Shown here piece by piece: positions 32,901 to 39,869 of a DNA stretch of 64,000 nt (the first letter of the stretch is position 1; each line of letters begins with the position of its first letter). The position numbers and the translations under genes are program-made. Under the pieces are notes generated by a model. It searched no databases, was not told the origin of the DNA, and saw only the letters and a list, made by a program, of their open reading frames with translations. The stretch covers positions 434,001 through 498,000 of the forward strand of contig NZ_NEFD01000001.1 in assembly GCF_002252155.1 (NCBI RefSeq), written 5' to 3'. This DNA is from Wohlfahrtiimonas sp. G9077 (GTDB lineage: Bacteria > Pseudomonadota > Gammaproteobacteria > Cardiobacteriales > Wohlfahrtiimonadaceae).

Positions 32901-33334
32901 CCCTTAAAATGCTGCGATGTTGTCACCAGTTTTGACTGAAAAAGATCCGAGCATTTCCCCCAATCATGGAGCAATGTTGCAATGGCCGTCAAACCCTTCA
33001 TCAAATCTAGATAAGGCCAATCATTCTCTGAATCACGCACCAATAATTTCCGTTTGGTTGCATTCACCGGCACATACCCCATGTCATTAAAGCGGCTGCG
33101 ATTGCCCACAATCCATAACAATTCACTTCTGCGGCGGGAACGGATCCAATGGCAGCTGACGGCTGTATTTTTTGAGGCCGTTTTACGCAACAACTTTTTA
33201 ACCATCAACAAACCTTCTTGCGTGATGATCGTTTGCCAAACATTGTCACCAATGCGATTGGCATAAGCATCCAATACACGGCGAGTGCGACTCAATGCCT
33301 TTTTCTCACATTGACTGATGAAGGTGACAATCAT
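29951..33334 (-). CDS. cas3: Cas2-3 fusion nuclease-helicase
   Basis: From the ATG at 33334, about 1,127 residues comprise an N-terminal Cas2 domain (MIVTFISQCEKKALSRTRRVLDAY), an HD nuclease domain with LLHDWGKCSDLFQSK near residue 125, and a helicase with STGTGKTIANAKMM, VIDEVDDF and SSATIPPSLAEGL. It unwinds and degrades DNA marked by the Csy complex and, with Cas1, integrates spacers. The start overlaps the cas1 stop as ATGA. A longer in-frame start at 33343 is less likely. Confidence 0.97.
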   Translation of the reverse strand: MIVTFISQCEKKALSRTRRVLDAYANRIGDNVWQTIITQEGLLMVKKLLRKTASKNTAVSCHWIRSRRRSELLWIVGNRSRFNDMGYVPVNATKRKLLVRDSENDWPYLDLMKGLTAIATLLHDWGKCSDLFQSKLVTTSQHFKGDPIRHEWISCLLLRALVAHSGDEATDVAWLTLLQEGNWQEKILQKKMAAYLKEGTFTTLGPLPPMAQMVAWLMLSHHRLPDLPFDEAYEEFSEEYMPSLGQLLKKVAVHWHYQNQYDDSYEKRLKKCFQFKEGLLQSSPEWMSALKRWARRSLAVQDKIETVMSDGSWRIIIQNARLALMLADHYVSSLPKETSPHKIWQPHTPLLANTDRTTRAPKQYLDEHIVGVYQQALKAMQALKTLTLEMPQAHDLRALKQKSPPKFAWQDQAVKKILSLKNKRDDQAIEGWFVVNMASTGTGKTIANAKMMQALSDDGDALRYVLALGLRTLTLQTGDAYREQLGMAKDELAVLIGSKAVQALHEQVKLESESQMPTYEAVGSESLEALLEEPVLFEDQYYPDFLEKLFPQDQARKSQAFLYKPVLVCTIDHMMAATESTRGGRHLLPYLRLLSSDLVIDEVDDFGIEDLIPIARLVHLAGMLGRKVMISSATIPPSLAEGLFNAYQKGWQAFCAFRQLKKAPLYGMWVDEFKAEIVKMPIISDATALMAHYQQSHQSFIEKRVSRLSDGVVKQYANIIECEDLLSDDGEDSRQARYFERIQQSILALHHNHHTVDEMTGKRISFGVVRVANIPPCIALTRHLLSADWPDAVAPRVLAYHSRQILLLRSVQERHLDAVLSRKEKAGQMAKAFSDPVIRQHIDGTDAQDVIFILVATPVEEVGRDHDFDWAVIEPSSYRAIIQLAGRVRRHRALETDITAPNIALMQYNLKGIQGKKLAFVRPGFERDQSRFRLVNKDLMQLIKHEQGALPINAIARIQMDEQLTPNASLADLEHARIQAALTDYEETGAKPLQGWLDEVWFLTGLPQRFYRFRSSEPTLRLCAVYENEAIRFKEQDQAGDWVDRTTHYQIEPLSLSALEMSRLWLVRDYRAALLSTVHDEWMADEASALRRASFLYGEISLPGADDASRRYHYSDQLGLMVANNGQ

Positions 33335-34284
33335 GCTTGCCACTCCTTGAGCGCCATGGATTTGACCACATTAAACATGTAATCAAGGCATTGATGCTCT
33401 GTGAATTTTTGCAAAACTTGCTGACGAAACTCTTGTTCCTTCATGTTCTCTTTTGCACAAATAAATGCCCAAGGCAGCACCACAGCATCTTTAATAAGAT
33501 CTGCCACATCAAAAACCAAAGCGCCGCGGCGCGTTTTGCCATGCATCACTGCAAAACCATGTGGAATGCCCAGCACCCATAAACAACAAGCGGCCAAACC
33601 ATAAGCCAAATAGTTGCCATGATTTAAAAAGTCATTGGCCAAATCGCCCTCATCTGGATTGCGAGCAAAACTCGTCAAGGCTAAATTTTTTGCGGCGTAT
33701 TTATACAATTGCTTGGTCATTTGCGCTTCGCTTAAAAGCACATCACCCACACGAGTGAGATTTGGCAAGCGCGCCTCAAAATCGCCCAATGCTTTTTCCA
33801 CCGCACAATCATTGGCATGAAAGCCTTCTGCCTGTAAATCACGATCTTTTGACCAAACTGCCCGAATAAAAGCAATGCGGGCGCGCTGAAAATCTTTCGC
33901 GGCCATTAAGCGATGATGATCCTCAAACCAAAACTTCATCCAACCTTGCATGTATTCAGTGGGTCGATATTCTGATTGCGGCGTCATCCACTCGATTTCA
34001 GATCCCATAAACAGCGGCGTGCCACCGCCGCCACAAAAGCCCACCAAAACACCGGCAGACGCCAACATTCTCATGGCCGCTTGCGTGATCGATGTGCCTG
34101 TTCCAAGCAAAATCACCGTGGTATTGGCAATCGGAATGTTCCAATATTGATTCTCTTTTTTTGCTTCCGTTAAATACAAAACGCGCCCATCTTTTTGCAT
34201 CACCCGACAATGTTCGAGGTAATAAAGATTTGCGCGTTTTGAATGTAAAATTGCCTTAAGATCAGAGCCATGCAGATAATCCAT
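33331..34284 (-). CDS. cas1: Cas1 integrase, type I-F
   Basis: From the ATG at 34284, about 317 residues begin MDYLHGSDLKAILHSKRANLYYLEHC, matching type I-F Cas1 closely. NTTVILLGTGTSITQAAMRMLASAGVLVGFCGGGG is the conserved core, and LAYGLAACCLWVLGIPHGFAVMHGKTR contains the late active-site segment. It joins prespacers to the leader-end repeat with the Cas2-3 protein. GAGG six bases upstream favours this start over the ATG at 34296. Confidence 0.97.
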   Translation of the reverse strand: MDYLHGSDLKAILHSKRANLYYLEHCRVMQKDGRVLYLTEAKKENQYWNIPIANTTVILLGTGTSITQAAMRMLASAGVLVGFCGGGGTPLFMGSEIEWMTPQSEYRPTEYMQGWMKFWFEDHHRLMAAKDFQRARIAFIRAVWSKDRDLQAEGFHANDCAVEKALGDFEARLPNLTRVGDVLLSEAQMTKQLYKYAAKNLALTSFARNPDEGDLANDFLNHGNYLAYGLAACCLWVLGIPHGFAVMHGKTRRGALVFDVADLIKDAVVLPWAFICAKENMKEQEFRQQVLQKFTEHQCLDYMFNVVKSMALKEWQA

Positions 34285-34315
34285 TGATTGCCTCATTTAT
34301 TGTTGTTATGCAATC

Positions 34316-34343
34316 ACTATAGGCAATTTAAATAAATTATCAA
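34316..34343 (-). promoter_or_regulatory. Promoter of the cas operon
   Basis: Minus-strand -35 TTGATA (34338-34343) and -10 TATAGT (34316-34321) are separated by 16 bases, upstream of cas1 in the short gap after the HAD gene. Confidence 0.55.
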
Positions 34344-34344
34344 G

Positions 34345-35151
34345 TCACAAATAGCGCTCGATCGCAACGGCAACACCATCTTGATCATTCGTCGTTGTGA
34401 TGAAATCAGCATGCGCTTTGAGTAGATCAATGGCATTGCCCATTGCCACTTTCGTGCCCGCCACTTCAAACATGGAAAAATCATTTTGATGATCCCCAAT
34501 GCACATGATCTCCTCTTTTTTGAGCCCAAACTCATTGGCAATGCGCGATAATGCTCGCCCTTTACTGGAATCTAAGTGCAAAAACTCAAGATAAAACGGC
34601 GCGCTTTTGACCACATTGTATTGCTCATAAAATGCGGCCGGAATCTGTGCCTCCACAAGGGCGAGTTTGTCTGGCACATCGGAAAATAAACATTTGGTAT
34701 ATAAACGATCCGGCTCCATATCTTGGGGCGCACGATAAATCAACGGAATGTTCGATAAATACGATTCATACACCACATAACGGCCAATGGCAGTGTTCGG
34801 TGTATACAGCGCTCCATCGCTGATCACATGCATAGCAACATCAAAATTGCGGCTCAGTTGTTCAATGCGATCATAATCTGCATGGGTCAATAAACTCTCA
34901 TAGACCACTTCGCCCGTGGCAAAATTTTGGATCAAAGCGCCATTATTGCTGATGCAATAGGTGCCGCGATTGTAAATGCCCAATGCATCAATGTGAGGTT
35001 TCATGCCGGAAAATGGTCGACCGGTGGCTAAAATGATCTCCACGCCTTGCGCCTGTGCTACACGAATGCTGTCGGCCACTTTTTGACTGACTGCATGATC
35101 AGAGTTTAACAAGGTGCCATCCATATCAATGGCCATCAATTTAATGCTCAT
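34345..35151 (-). CDS. Cof-type HAD-IIB phosphatase
   Basis: The 268 residues carry the HAD motifs: DMDGTLLNSDH at residue 9, ATGRPFSGMKPHID near residue 42, a Lys in the SKGRALSRIANEFG segment, and GDHQNDFSMFEVAGTKVAMGNA near residue 220. Such enzymes (YidA-like) dephosphorylate sugar phosphates and related metabolites in the cytosol. The exact substrate cannot be told. It lies just upstream of the cas operon in the same direction, with only 48 bases between. Confidence 0.88.
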   Translation of the reverse strand: MSIKLMAIDMDGTLLNSDHAVSQKVADSIRVAQAQGVEIILATGRPFSGMKPHIDALGIYNRGTYCISNNGALIQNFATGEVVYESLLTHADYDRIEQLSRNFDVAMHVISDGALYTPNTAIGRYVVYESYLSNIPLIYRAPQDMEPDRLYTKCLFSDVPDKLALVEAQIPAAFYEQYNVVKSAPFYLEFLHLDSSKGRALSRIANEFGLKKEEIMCIGDHQNDFSMFEVAGTKVAMGNAIDLLKAHADFITTTNDQDGVAVAIERYL

Positions 35152-35187
35152 ACTACCCCCATTCGCTAGATTGAGGTTTCATCGTAA

Positions 35188-35214
35188 CAAAAAAAAACTC
35201 GCCGCGGCGAGTTT
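35188..35214 (-). terminator. Terminator of the metN-metQ operon
   Basis: AAACTCGCC and GGCGAGTTT form a perfect stem, and a long T run follows on the minus strand. It lies 16 bases after the metQ stop codon. Confidence 0.92.
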
Positions 35215-35230
35215 CTCAATTATCGATTGA

Positions 35231-36046
35231 TCATTGCCAAGCGCTTGGCAAAATAAAACCATCGTATAATGGCTCATTTAAAATGTAGGCTTTAAATTCA
35301 TCAGATTCATAAGCGGCTTTGAGATCCTTTGCCCAAGGTTCGTCTTTAAGCGCCTCAGGAATGGTGACAATCACCACATGCTCAGGTGGCGTCTCTTCAA
35401 TGGCCAATGAATCGCTGATTTTAAGCCCCATGCTCACAATATAATTGCCATTGACCACTGCAAAATCCGCATCTTCTAAAGAGCGCAAAGCCTGTGCTGG
35501 ATCAATCTCTTTAATGTTTAAAGTATATTGCCCTGGCAAAATGTCTTTGACACTAAAACGAATCGGATCGACGCCTTCACGAATCGTCACCCAACCGAGT
35601 TTTTCTAAAATGCGCGCAGCACGCTCAGCATTGACAGAATCATTTGGAATGGTGATGGTCATGCCATCGCGAATGTCTGCCAAACTTGTGTGACGACTCG
35701 AACGCAATGATTGCGGCGCACTGGCCGTATCGGCCAACTTGATCATATTCGATCCCGTCAAACGATTGGTATCCTTCATAAAGGCTTCACTTTGGAAAAT
35801 CGAAGCATGTACTTCACCATCTTTCATGCTGCGGTTGATTTGACTGTTTTGTGAAAAAACTTTTGGCGAAATGTGATGACCTTTTGCCGCCATGATGGGC
35901 AAAATACCTTTCATGAACTGCTCAGAATAGGTAGAAGGACCAAACGCCACCACAATCGCGGGTGAATTGTTCTTCTCACCCTGCCCGCATGCGGCCAATA
36001 ATCCCATCACCACGATGGCTGCTGTGACTTTAAAGATTTGATGCAT
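35231..36046 (-). CDS. metQ: MetQ/NlpA-family substrate-binding lipoprotein
   Basis: The 271 residues begin with a lipoprotein signal ending LLAAC near residue 20. The mature protein has the NlpA fold with VVAFGPSTYSEQFMKGILP, then SQINRSMKDGEVHASIFQ, and a conserved ADFAVVNGNY. It should bind methionine or a related sulfur compound in the periplasm and deliver it to MetNI. Unusually, a flavoprotein gene lies between metI and this gene, overlapping it by 17 bases. Confidence 0.87.
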   Translation of the reverse strand: MHQIFKVTAAIVVMGLLAACGQGEKNNSPAIVVAFGPSTYSEQFMKGILPIMAAKGHHISPKVFSQNSQINRSMKDGEVHASIFQSEAFMKDTNRLTGSNMIKLADTASAPQSLRSSRHTSLADIRDGMTITIPNDSVNAERAARILEKLGWVTIREGVDPIRFSVKDILPGQYTLNIKEIDPAQALRSLEDADFAVVNGNYIVSMGLKISDSLAIEETPPEHVVIVTIPEALKDEPWAKDLKAAYESDEFKAYILNEPLYDGFILPSAWQ

Positions 36047-37208
36047 GATGATTCTCCCTAAGTGTACGCAATGCCGATTGCGCTAAATTGATGTAAACCA
36101 TATCTTCCATGGGCGGATTGTGTAAACCTGCGCGCACATCGCGATAGAGGCGTTGCAATGGATTGTCCATGGACAAAGACCGCGCACCCACCAAACGCAT
36201 CGCTAAATCCACCACTTCAATGGCGTGATTGACGACAGAAGTTTTTGTCACTGCCAAGGCATCCCCAAGTGTTGAACGCGTTTTAGCATCCGCTGCATCC
36301 CAGTCACGTGCCACACCAAAGAGTAAATATTCGCTTTCGATGAGCTTTGCGCGCATTTGCCCAAGCTTTTGCTGCACCAACGGCAAATCACCAATCGTAC
36401 CGGATGCCAAGCTGTTCGGCGCATAATGGGCGGCAAATGCCAAGGCTTCATGAAACGCCGCCTGTGCAATCCCGTAATACACCGCCGGAATGTGTAAGAG
36501 CCAACCTTGTGGTGCTCTGTTGACCACTTTGGTCATCAACAAAGCATCTTTTGGCAATAGAACATCATCTAAAATCAAATCATGGCTGCCGGTTGCGCGC
36601 ATGCCCAGCATGTTCCATGTCTCTTCTATGCGTAAGCCTTCCAGCGCGCTTTTCACCAAAAACTGCCCCACTTCATCGGTGTCATTGATGCGAGCAGACA
36701 CCACAAAATAATCGAGCACGGGGGATAAGGTTGTAAATGTTTTATGCCCTGTGATTGTCCAACCAGAATCGGTTGCGCGAGCCGTAGTTTGTGGCAAGCC
36801 ACCACGCGTTGGGCTGCCGGTGGCCGCTTCAGTGGCAGCGCTGTTGATCAAAGCACCCGTTGCCACCACATCTAAAGCAAAATCACGAAAAATCGCTTCA
36901 TCCCAAGGGCGATCATCACTCAATTGTTTGGTCATGCCGATGTGCCAACCAATGGCCAATGCGGTGGCAGCATCGTTTTGGGCAATGATGGCTTGATGGC
37001 GCAACATCTCTTCTAGCGTGACGCCAATGCCGCCATATTCAGGCGTCAATGTGAGCGAAGGATAGGCAATGCGTTTTAAATCTTCAATGTTTTCAAAGGG
37101 AAAGCTGTTGTTTTGATCATGGTGATGAGCGCGTGCTTTGAAGGCTTGAGCCGTTTTTTGAGTCAAAGCAAGACGCTCACCCATGTTGTCATGGGTGAAT
37201 AGTGTCAT
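36030..37208 (-). CDS. Acyl-CoA dehydrogenase-fold flavoprotein (SfnB/DszC-like)
   Basis: The 392 residues have the acyl-CoA dehydrogenase fold: an N-terminal helical part with PSLTLTPEYGGIGVTLEEMLRHQAIIAQNDAATALAIGWH, a middle strand domain with GWTITGHKTFTTLSP and GMRATGSHDLIL, and a C-terminal helical bundle. Members next to sulfur transporters (SfnB, DszC, DmoA-like) are usually flavin-dependent oxygenases that release sulfur from organic compounds. Its place between metI and metQ points to a sulfur-scavenging role. The substrate is unknown. Confidence 0.75.
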   Translation of the reverse strand: MTLFTHDNMGERLALTQKTAQAFKARAHHHDQNNSFPFENIEDLKRIAYPSLTLTPEYGGIGVTLEEMLRHQAIIAQNDAATALAIGWHIGMTKQLSDDRPWDEAIFRDFALDVVATGALINSAATEAATGSPTRGGLPQTTARATDSGWTITGHKTFTTLSPVLDYFVVSARINDTDEVGQFLVKSALEGLRIEETWNMLGMRATGSHDLILDDVLLPKDALLMTKVVNRAPQGWLLHIPAVYYGIAQAAFHEALAFAAHYAPNSLASGTIGDLPLVQQKLGQMRAKLIESEYLLFGVARDWDAADAKTRSTLGDALAVTKTSVVNHAIEVVDLAMRLVGARSLSMDNPLQRLYRDVRAGLHNPPMEDMVYINLAQSALRTLRENHHASNL

Positions 37209-37231
37209 GTGATCTCCGAAGAATTAGGGAA

Positions 37232-37921
37232 TTATGAGCGAACGCGTTTTGCGAAGTAGTTACCGATCATCTGAATGGCTTGAACCAAGACCACTAAAAT
37301 GATGACACAGTAAACAATCACAGCGTTGTCATAGCGATTGTAGCCGTAGTTAATGGCCAAATCGCCGATGCCGCCTGCACCAATCGCACCTGCCATGGCA
37401 GTTGCACCAATGAGGCCAATCGTTGCAGTGGTGAAGTTTAAGATGAGGGATGCTTTGGCTTCAGGAATTAAAAAGTGCCACACTGTTTCAAAAGTGGAAG
37501 CGCCCATGGCATTGGCAGCTTCGATGATGCCGTGATCCACCTCCAAGAGTGATGTTTCCACCAAACGCGCAATGAATGGCGCAATGTAGATGGTCAGCGG
37601 AATAATGGCAGCAGATGTACCAATGCCCACATCTAAAATCAGACGCGTAATGGGCATCACCGCCACCAATAAAATGATGAACGGTAAAGAGCGCACAATG
37701 TTAATGATGGGATTGAGCACATTATAAATGGCGCGATGTGGACGAATACCATTTGGGCGCGTCAACACCAAAATAATGCCAAGCAATCCGCCTAAAATGA
37801 CGCCAAGCACCAAAGAGACTGCCACCATCCATAACGTTTGTTGGCCAGCTAAAATAAACCCATCTAAACCCACGGTGTGCGGAATGAATAAATCTTTAAA
37901 AATTGCGGTTAATTGTTCCAT
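37232..37921 (-). CDS. metI: MetI-like ABC permease
   Basis: The 229 residues contain about five membrane helices and the ABC permease EAA loop EAANAMGASTFETVWHFLIPEAKASL near residue 130, which contacts MetN. The end GYNRYDNAVIVYCVIILVVLVQAIQMIGN is typical of MetI. It starts ten bases after metN. Together with metN and metQ it makes a methionine-family importer. Confidence 0.9.
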   Translation of the reverse strand: MEQLTAIFKDLFIPHTVGLDGFILAGQQTLWMVAVSLVLGVILGGLLGIILVLTRPNGIRPHRAIYNVLNPIINIVRSLPFIILLVAVMPITRLILDVGIGTSAAIIPLTIYIAPFIARLVETSLLEVDHGIIEAANAMGASTFETVWHFLIPEAKASLILNFTTATIGLIGATAMAGAIGAGGIGDLAINYGYNRYDNAVIVYCVIILVVLVQAIQMIGNYFAKRVRS

Positions 37922-37931
37922 GAAAACTCTC

Positions 37932-38957
37932 CTAATCCAACTGATTGTGCGTCACACGAACGCCATGATCTCTTAAGTACGCAACGGCCTTTGCCACCGC
38001 ATCATCATCGCCAATGAACTGCACAAACATGCTGCCAATGACGGAGCCTTCGATCTCGATCATGTTAGAAAATAGGAAATTGACCACCACCAAGCGATTT
38101 AAAATGAGCTCATTGACCACCGGCGTTTTCGCAGAATCGCCCAAAAATTCCAAGCGATAAATGTGGTTAGGGTGCGCATCATCGATGTTGCGAATGATGC
38201 TTTTGGGAATCTCATCTTCAATCAACGTATTGATGAATTTACGAGTCATGGCGGCTGCCGGATTTTGGAAAATCTCTTTCGTGGAACCTGTTTCCACCAC
38301 AACGCCTTTATCCATCACCGCAATGCGATTGCAAATGCTTGTGACCACTTCCATTTGGTGGGTCACCATCATGATGGTAATGCCCTGCTCTTGGTTAATC
38401 TTACGCAATAAATTGAGGATCGACTGCGTAGTTTGCGGATCAAGTGCGGACGTTGCCTCATCGCACAATAAAATGTCAGGATTGTTTGCCAATGCGCGTG
38501 CGATGCCCACACGCTGCTTTTGCCCGCCGGATAACTCACGTGGATACGCATGTTTCTTATCAGGAATTTCCACATACGCAAGCAACTCATCAACGCGCGC
38601 ATCAATCGCCGCTTTAGATAAATTAGAGTTGAGTTTTAAGGGGAGCGCGATGTTTTCTGCCACTGTCTTCGTTTCAAGCAGATTAAAGTGCTGAAAGATC
38701 ATGCCAATGCGTTTTTTGACATTGCGAAGTTCAGTCGGAGAAAGGGATTGGAGGGATTGCCCGTTGATGATGACGTTGCCAGAAGTTGGCCATTCGAGGG
38801 CATTGACTAAGCGAATGAGGGTACTTTTGCCGGCGCCGCTGTAACCGATGACGCCAAAGACATCGCCTTTGTTGATGGTTAAATTGATGGGGTGAAGCGC
38901 TGTGACTTCTTTGTTGTTTTTAAGATAGCTTTTGGTGATGTTTTGAAACTCGATCAT
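37932..38957 (-). CDS. metN: MetN-like ABC ATPase with NIL domain
   Basis: The 341 residues include Walker A GYSGAGKSTLIRLVN near residue 38, the signature LSGGQKQRVGIARAL near residue 140, Walker B ILLCDEATSALD and the switch His in MVTHQ. The last 80 or so residues form the NIL domain, which in MetN binds methionine and inhibits transport. The ATG at 38957 has only a weak ribosome site and lies inside an upstream small frame rich in Met and Cys codons, so its translation may depend on that frame. Confidence 0.92.
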   Translation of the reverse strand: MIEFQNITKSYLKNNKEVTALHPINLTINKGDVFGVIGYSGAGKSTLIRLVNALEWPTSGNVIINGQSLQSLSPTELRNVKKRIGMIFQHFNLLETKTVAENIALPLKLNSNLSKAAIDARVDELLAYVEIPDKKHAYPRELSGGQKQRVGIARALANNPDILLCDEATSALDPQTTQSILNLLRKINQEQGITIMMVTHQMEVVTSICNRIAVMDKGVVVETGSTKEIFQNPAAAMTRKFINTLIEDEIPKSIIRNIDDAHPNHIYRLEFLGDSAKTPVVNELILNRLVVVNFLFSNMIEIEGSVIGSMFVQFIGDDDAVAKAVAYLRDHGVRVTHNQLD

Positions 38958-39054
38958 GATGAAGTGCCCGTGATTTTAATAAAATTTGATCTAATAAAGT
39001 GGTGTGTGACATTTGCGTAGAACAGCAGCACATCATTGACATTAACATTTGCAT
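38920..39054 (-). CDS. Met/Cys-rich leader peptide overlapping metN
   Basis: A 44-codon frame begins MQMLMSMMCCCSTQM, with six Met and three consecutive Cys among the first 15 codons. AGGAG lies eight bases before its ATG, a far better ribosome site than that of metN. It ends (TAA at 38920-38922) 38 bases inside metN in another frame. Leader peptides rich in the regulated amino acid control amino acid operons by ribosome stalling, and polycysteine leader frames are known in mycobacteria. Since the operon imports sulfur amino acids, I infer control of metN by Met/Cys supply through stalling or coupling. Confidence 0.65.
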   Translation of the reverse strand: MQMLMSMMCCCSTQMSHTTLLDQILLKSRALHHDRVSKHHQKLS

Positions 39055-39332
39055 CGTAAAACTCCTGAATAAAATATTTTGCTTAAGCTCAATATTTATA
39101 GCATTAAGATTTTTGATGTGCAAATAATTTTTGCATATATTACATATACATTAAATATGTGATTATTTTTCATTCAGATAAAATTTGTTTTTCATGAATC
39201 AACGCGCTATATTATGCGCTTTTAAAATCCATATAACTTATTGACTATTACCTTAAATATATATTTAATTGATTTATTTTAGTTAAAAATGCTGCACCAT
39301 TGCATCCGAATCAGTGCCCCTTATTCCCATAA
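39055..39332. other. AT-rich intergenic region upstream of the met leader
   Basis: No gene is visible. The sequence is strongly AT-rich and should hold the promoter of the met operon on the minus strand, but I could not pick one box pair over others. I see no S-box or T-box structure. Confidence 0.4.
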
Positions 39333-39359
39333 AAAAGGGGAAAACACATTTCCCCTTTT
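39333..39359. terminator. Terminator downstream of ruvX
   Basis: AAAAGGGGAAA and TTTCCCCTTTT form a perfect 11-bp stem around ACACA, with A and T runs on both sides, so it can act in both directions. It lies 26 bases after the ruvX stop on the minus strand. Confidence 0.85.
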
Positions 39360-39384
39360 GACTAATTTTTATCATTAAGCGCAC

Positions 39385-39798
39385 TTAAAACAGGCAATCA
39401 CCATTTAAATAGCGCTCCACAATGATCGCGGCTGAATGGGCATCTAATTGCCCTTTCTTACCTTTTTTAGAGGGTTTGATGTATTGTTCGCTCTCTTGTG
39501 AGGATAAGCGTTCATCCACCTCTTCCACCGGCAAACCAAAGCGCCCATGCAAACGATTCATAAATTTACGAATCTTTTTGATGTGCTCAGTTTCTGTACC
39601 ATCTGCAGTGTATGGAATGCCCACCACCAAAACTGTGGGTGTCCAATCTTTTAAATGGCGCGCCACCTCTTCCCAATCGGGCTGACCATCGGTGGCTTTT
39701 AAGATGGCAATGGGCTGGGCGGTATTCGTCAAACGATTGCCCACCGCTAAGCCAATGTTCTTCACGCCATAATCAAATCCCACCACAATCTCTTCCAT
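39385..39798 (-). CDS. ruvX: RuvX/YqgF RNase H-fold protein
   Basis: From the ATG at 39798, 137 residues have the YqgF fold: VGFDYGVKNIGLAVGN at the start supplies the first Asp, VVGIPYTADGTETEHIKKIRKFMNRL the middle, VDERLSSQE a later acidic site, and DAHSAAIIVERYL the end. The family acts in 16S rRNA 5' processing and perhaps recombination. An AGGAC site supports this start over a GTG at 39801. Confidence 0.93.
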   Translation of the reverse strand: MEEIVVGFDYGVKNIGLAVGNRLTNTAQPIAILKATDGQPDWEEVARHLKDWTPTVLVVGIPYTADGTETEHIKKIRKFMNRLHGRFGLPVEEVDERLSSQESEQYIKPSKKGKKGQLDAHSAAIIVERYLNGDCLF

Positions 39799-39813
39799 CA
39801 CTTTTGTCCTTTG

Positions 39814-39844
39814 AAAAAAAAATACTCTGCCGAGGCAGAGTATT
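39814..39844 (-). terminator. Terminator after purL
   Basis: The minus strand has AATACTCTGCC and GGCAGAGTATT with a short loop, followed by a long T run. It lies 26 bases after the purL stop and 16 bases before ruvX. Confidence 0.92.
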
Positions 39845-39869
39845 GAAAGTCTAATGAAGATGCAAGTCT

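Noticed and set aside
34316-34343. Cas promoter as target of the degenerate-repeat guide
   Set aside because: CC precedes TAT in the -10 region, but only the first three seed bases match, which is not meaningful.
39055-39332. S-box, T-box or SAM riboswitch upstream of metN
   Set aside because: The stretch is AT-rich without the paired stems and conserved blocks of those elements; the leader peptide explains regulation better.
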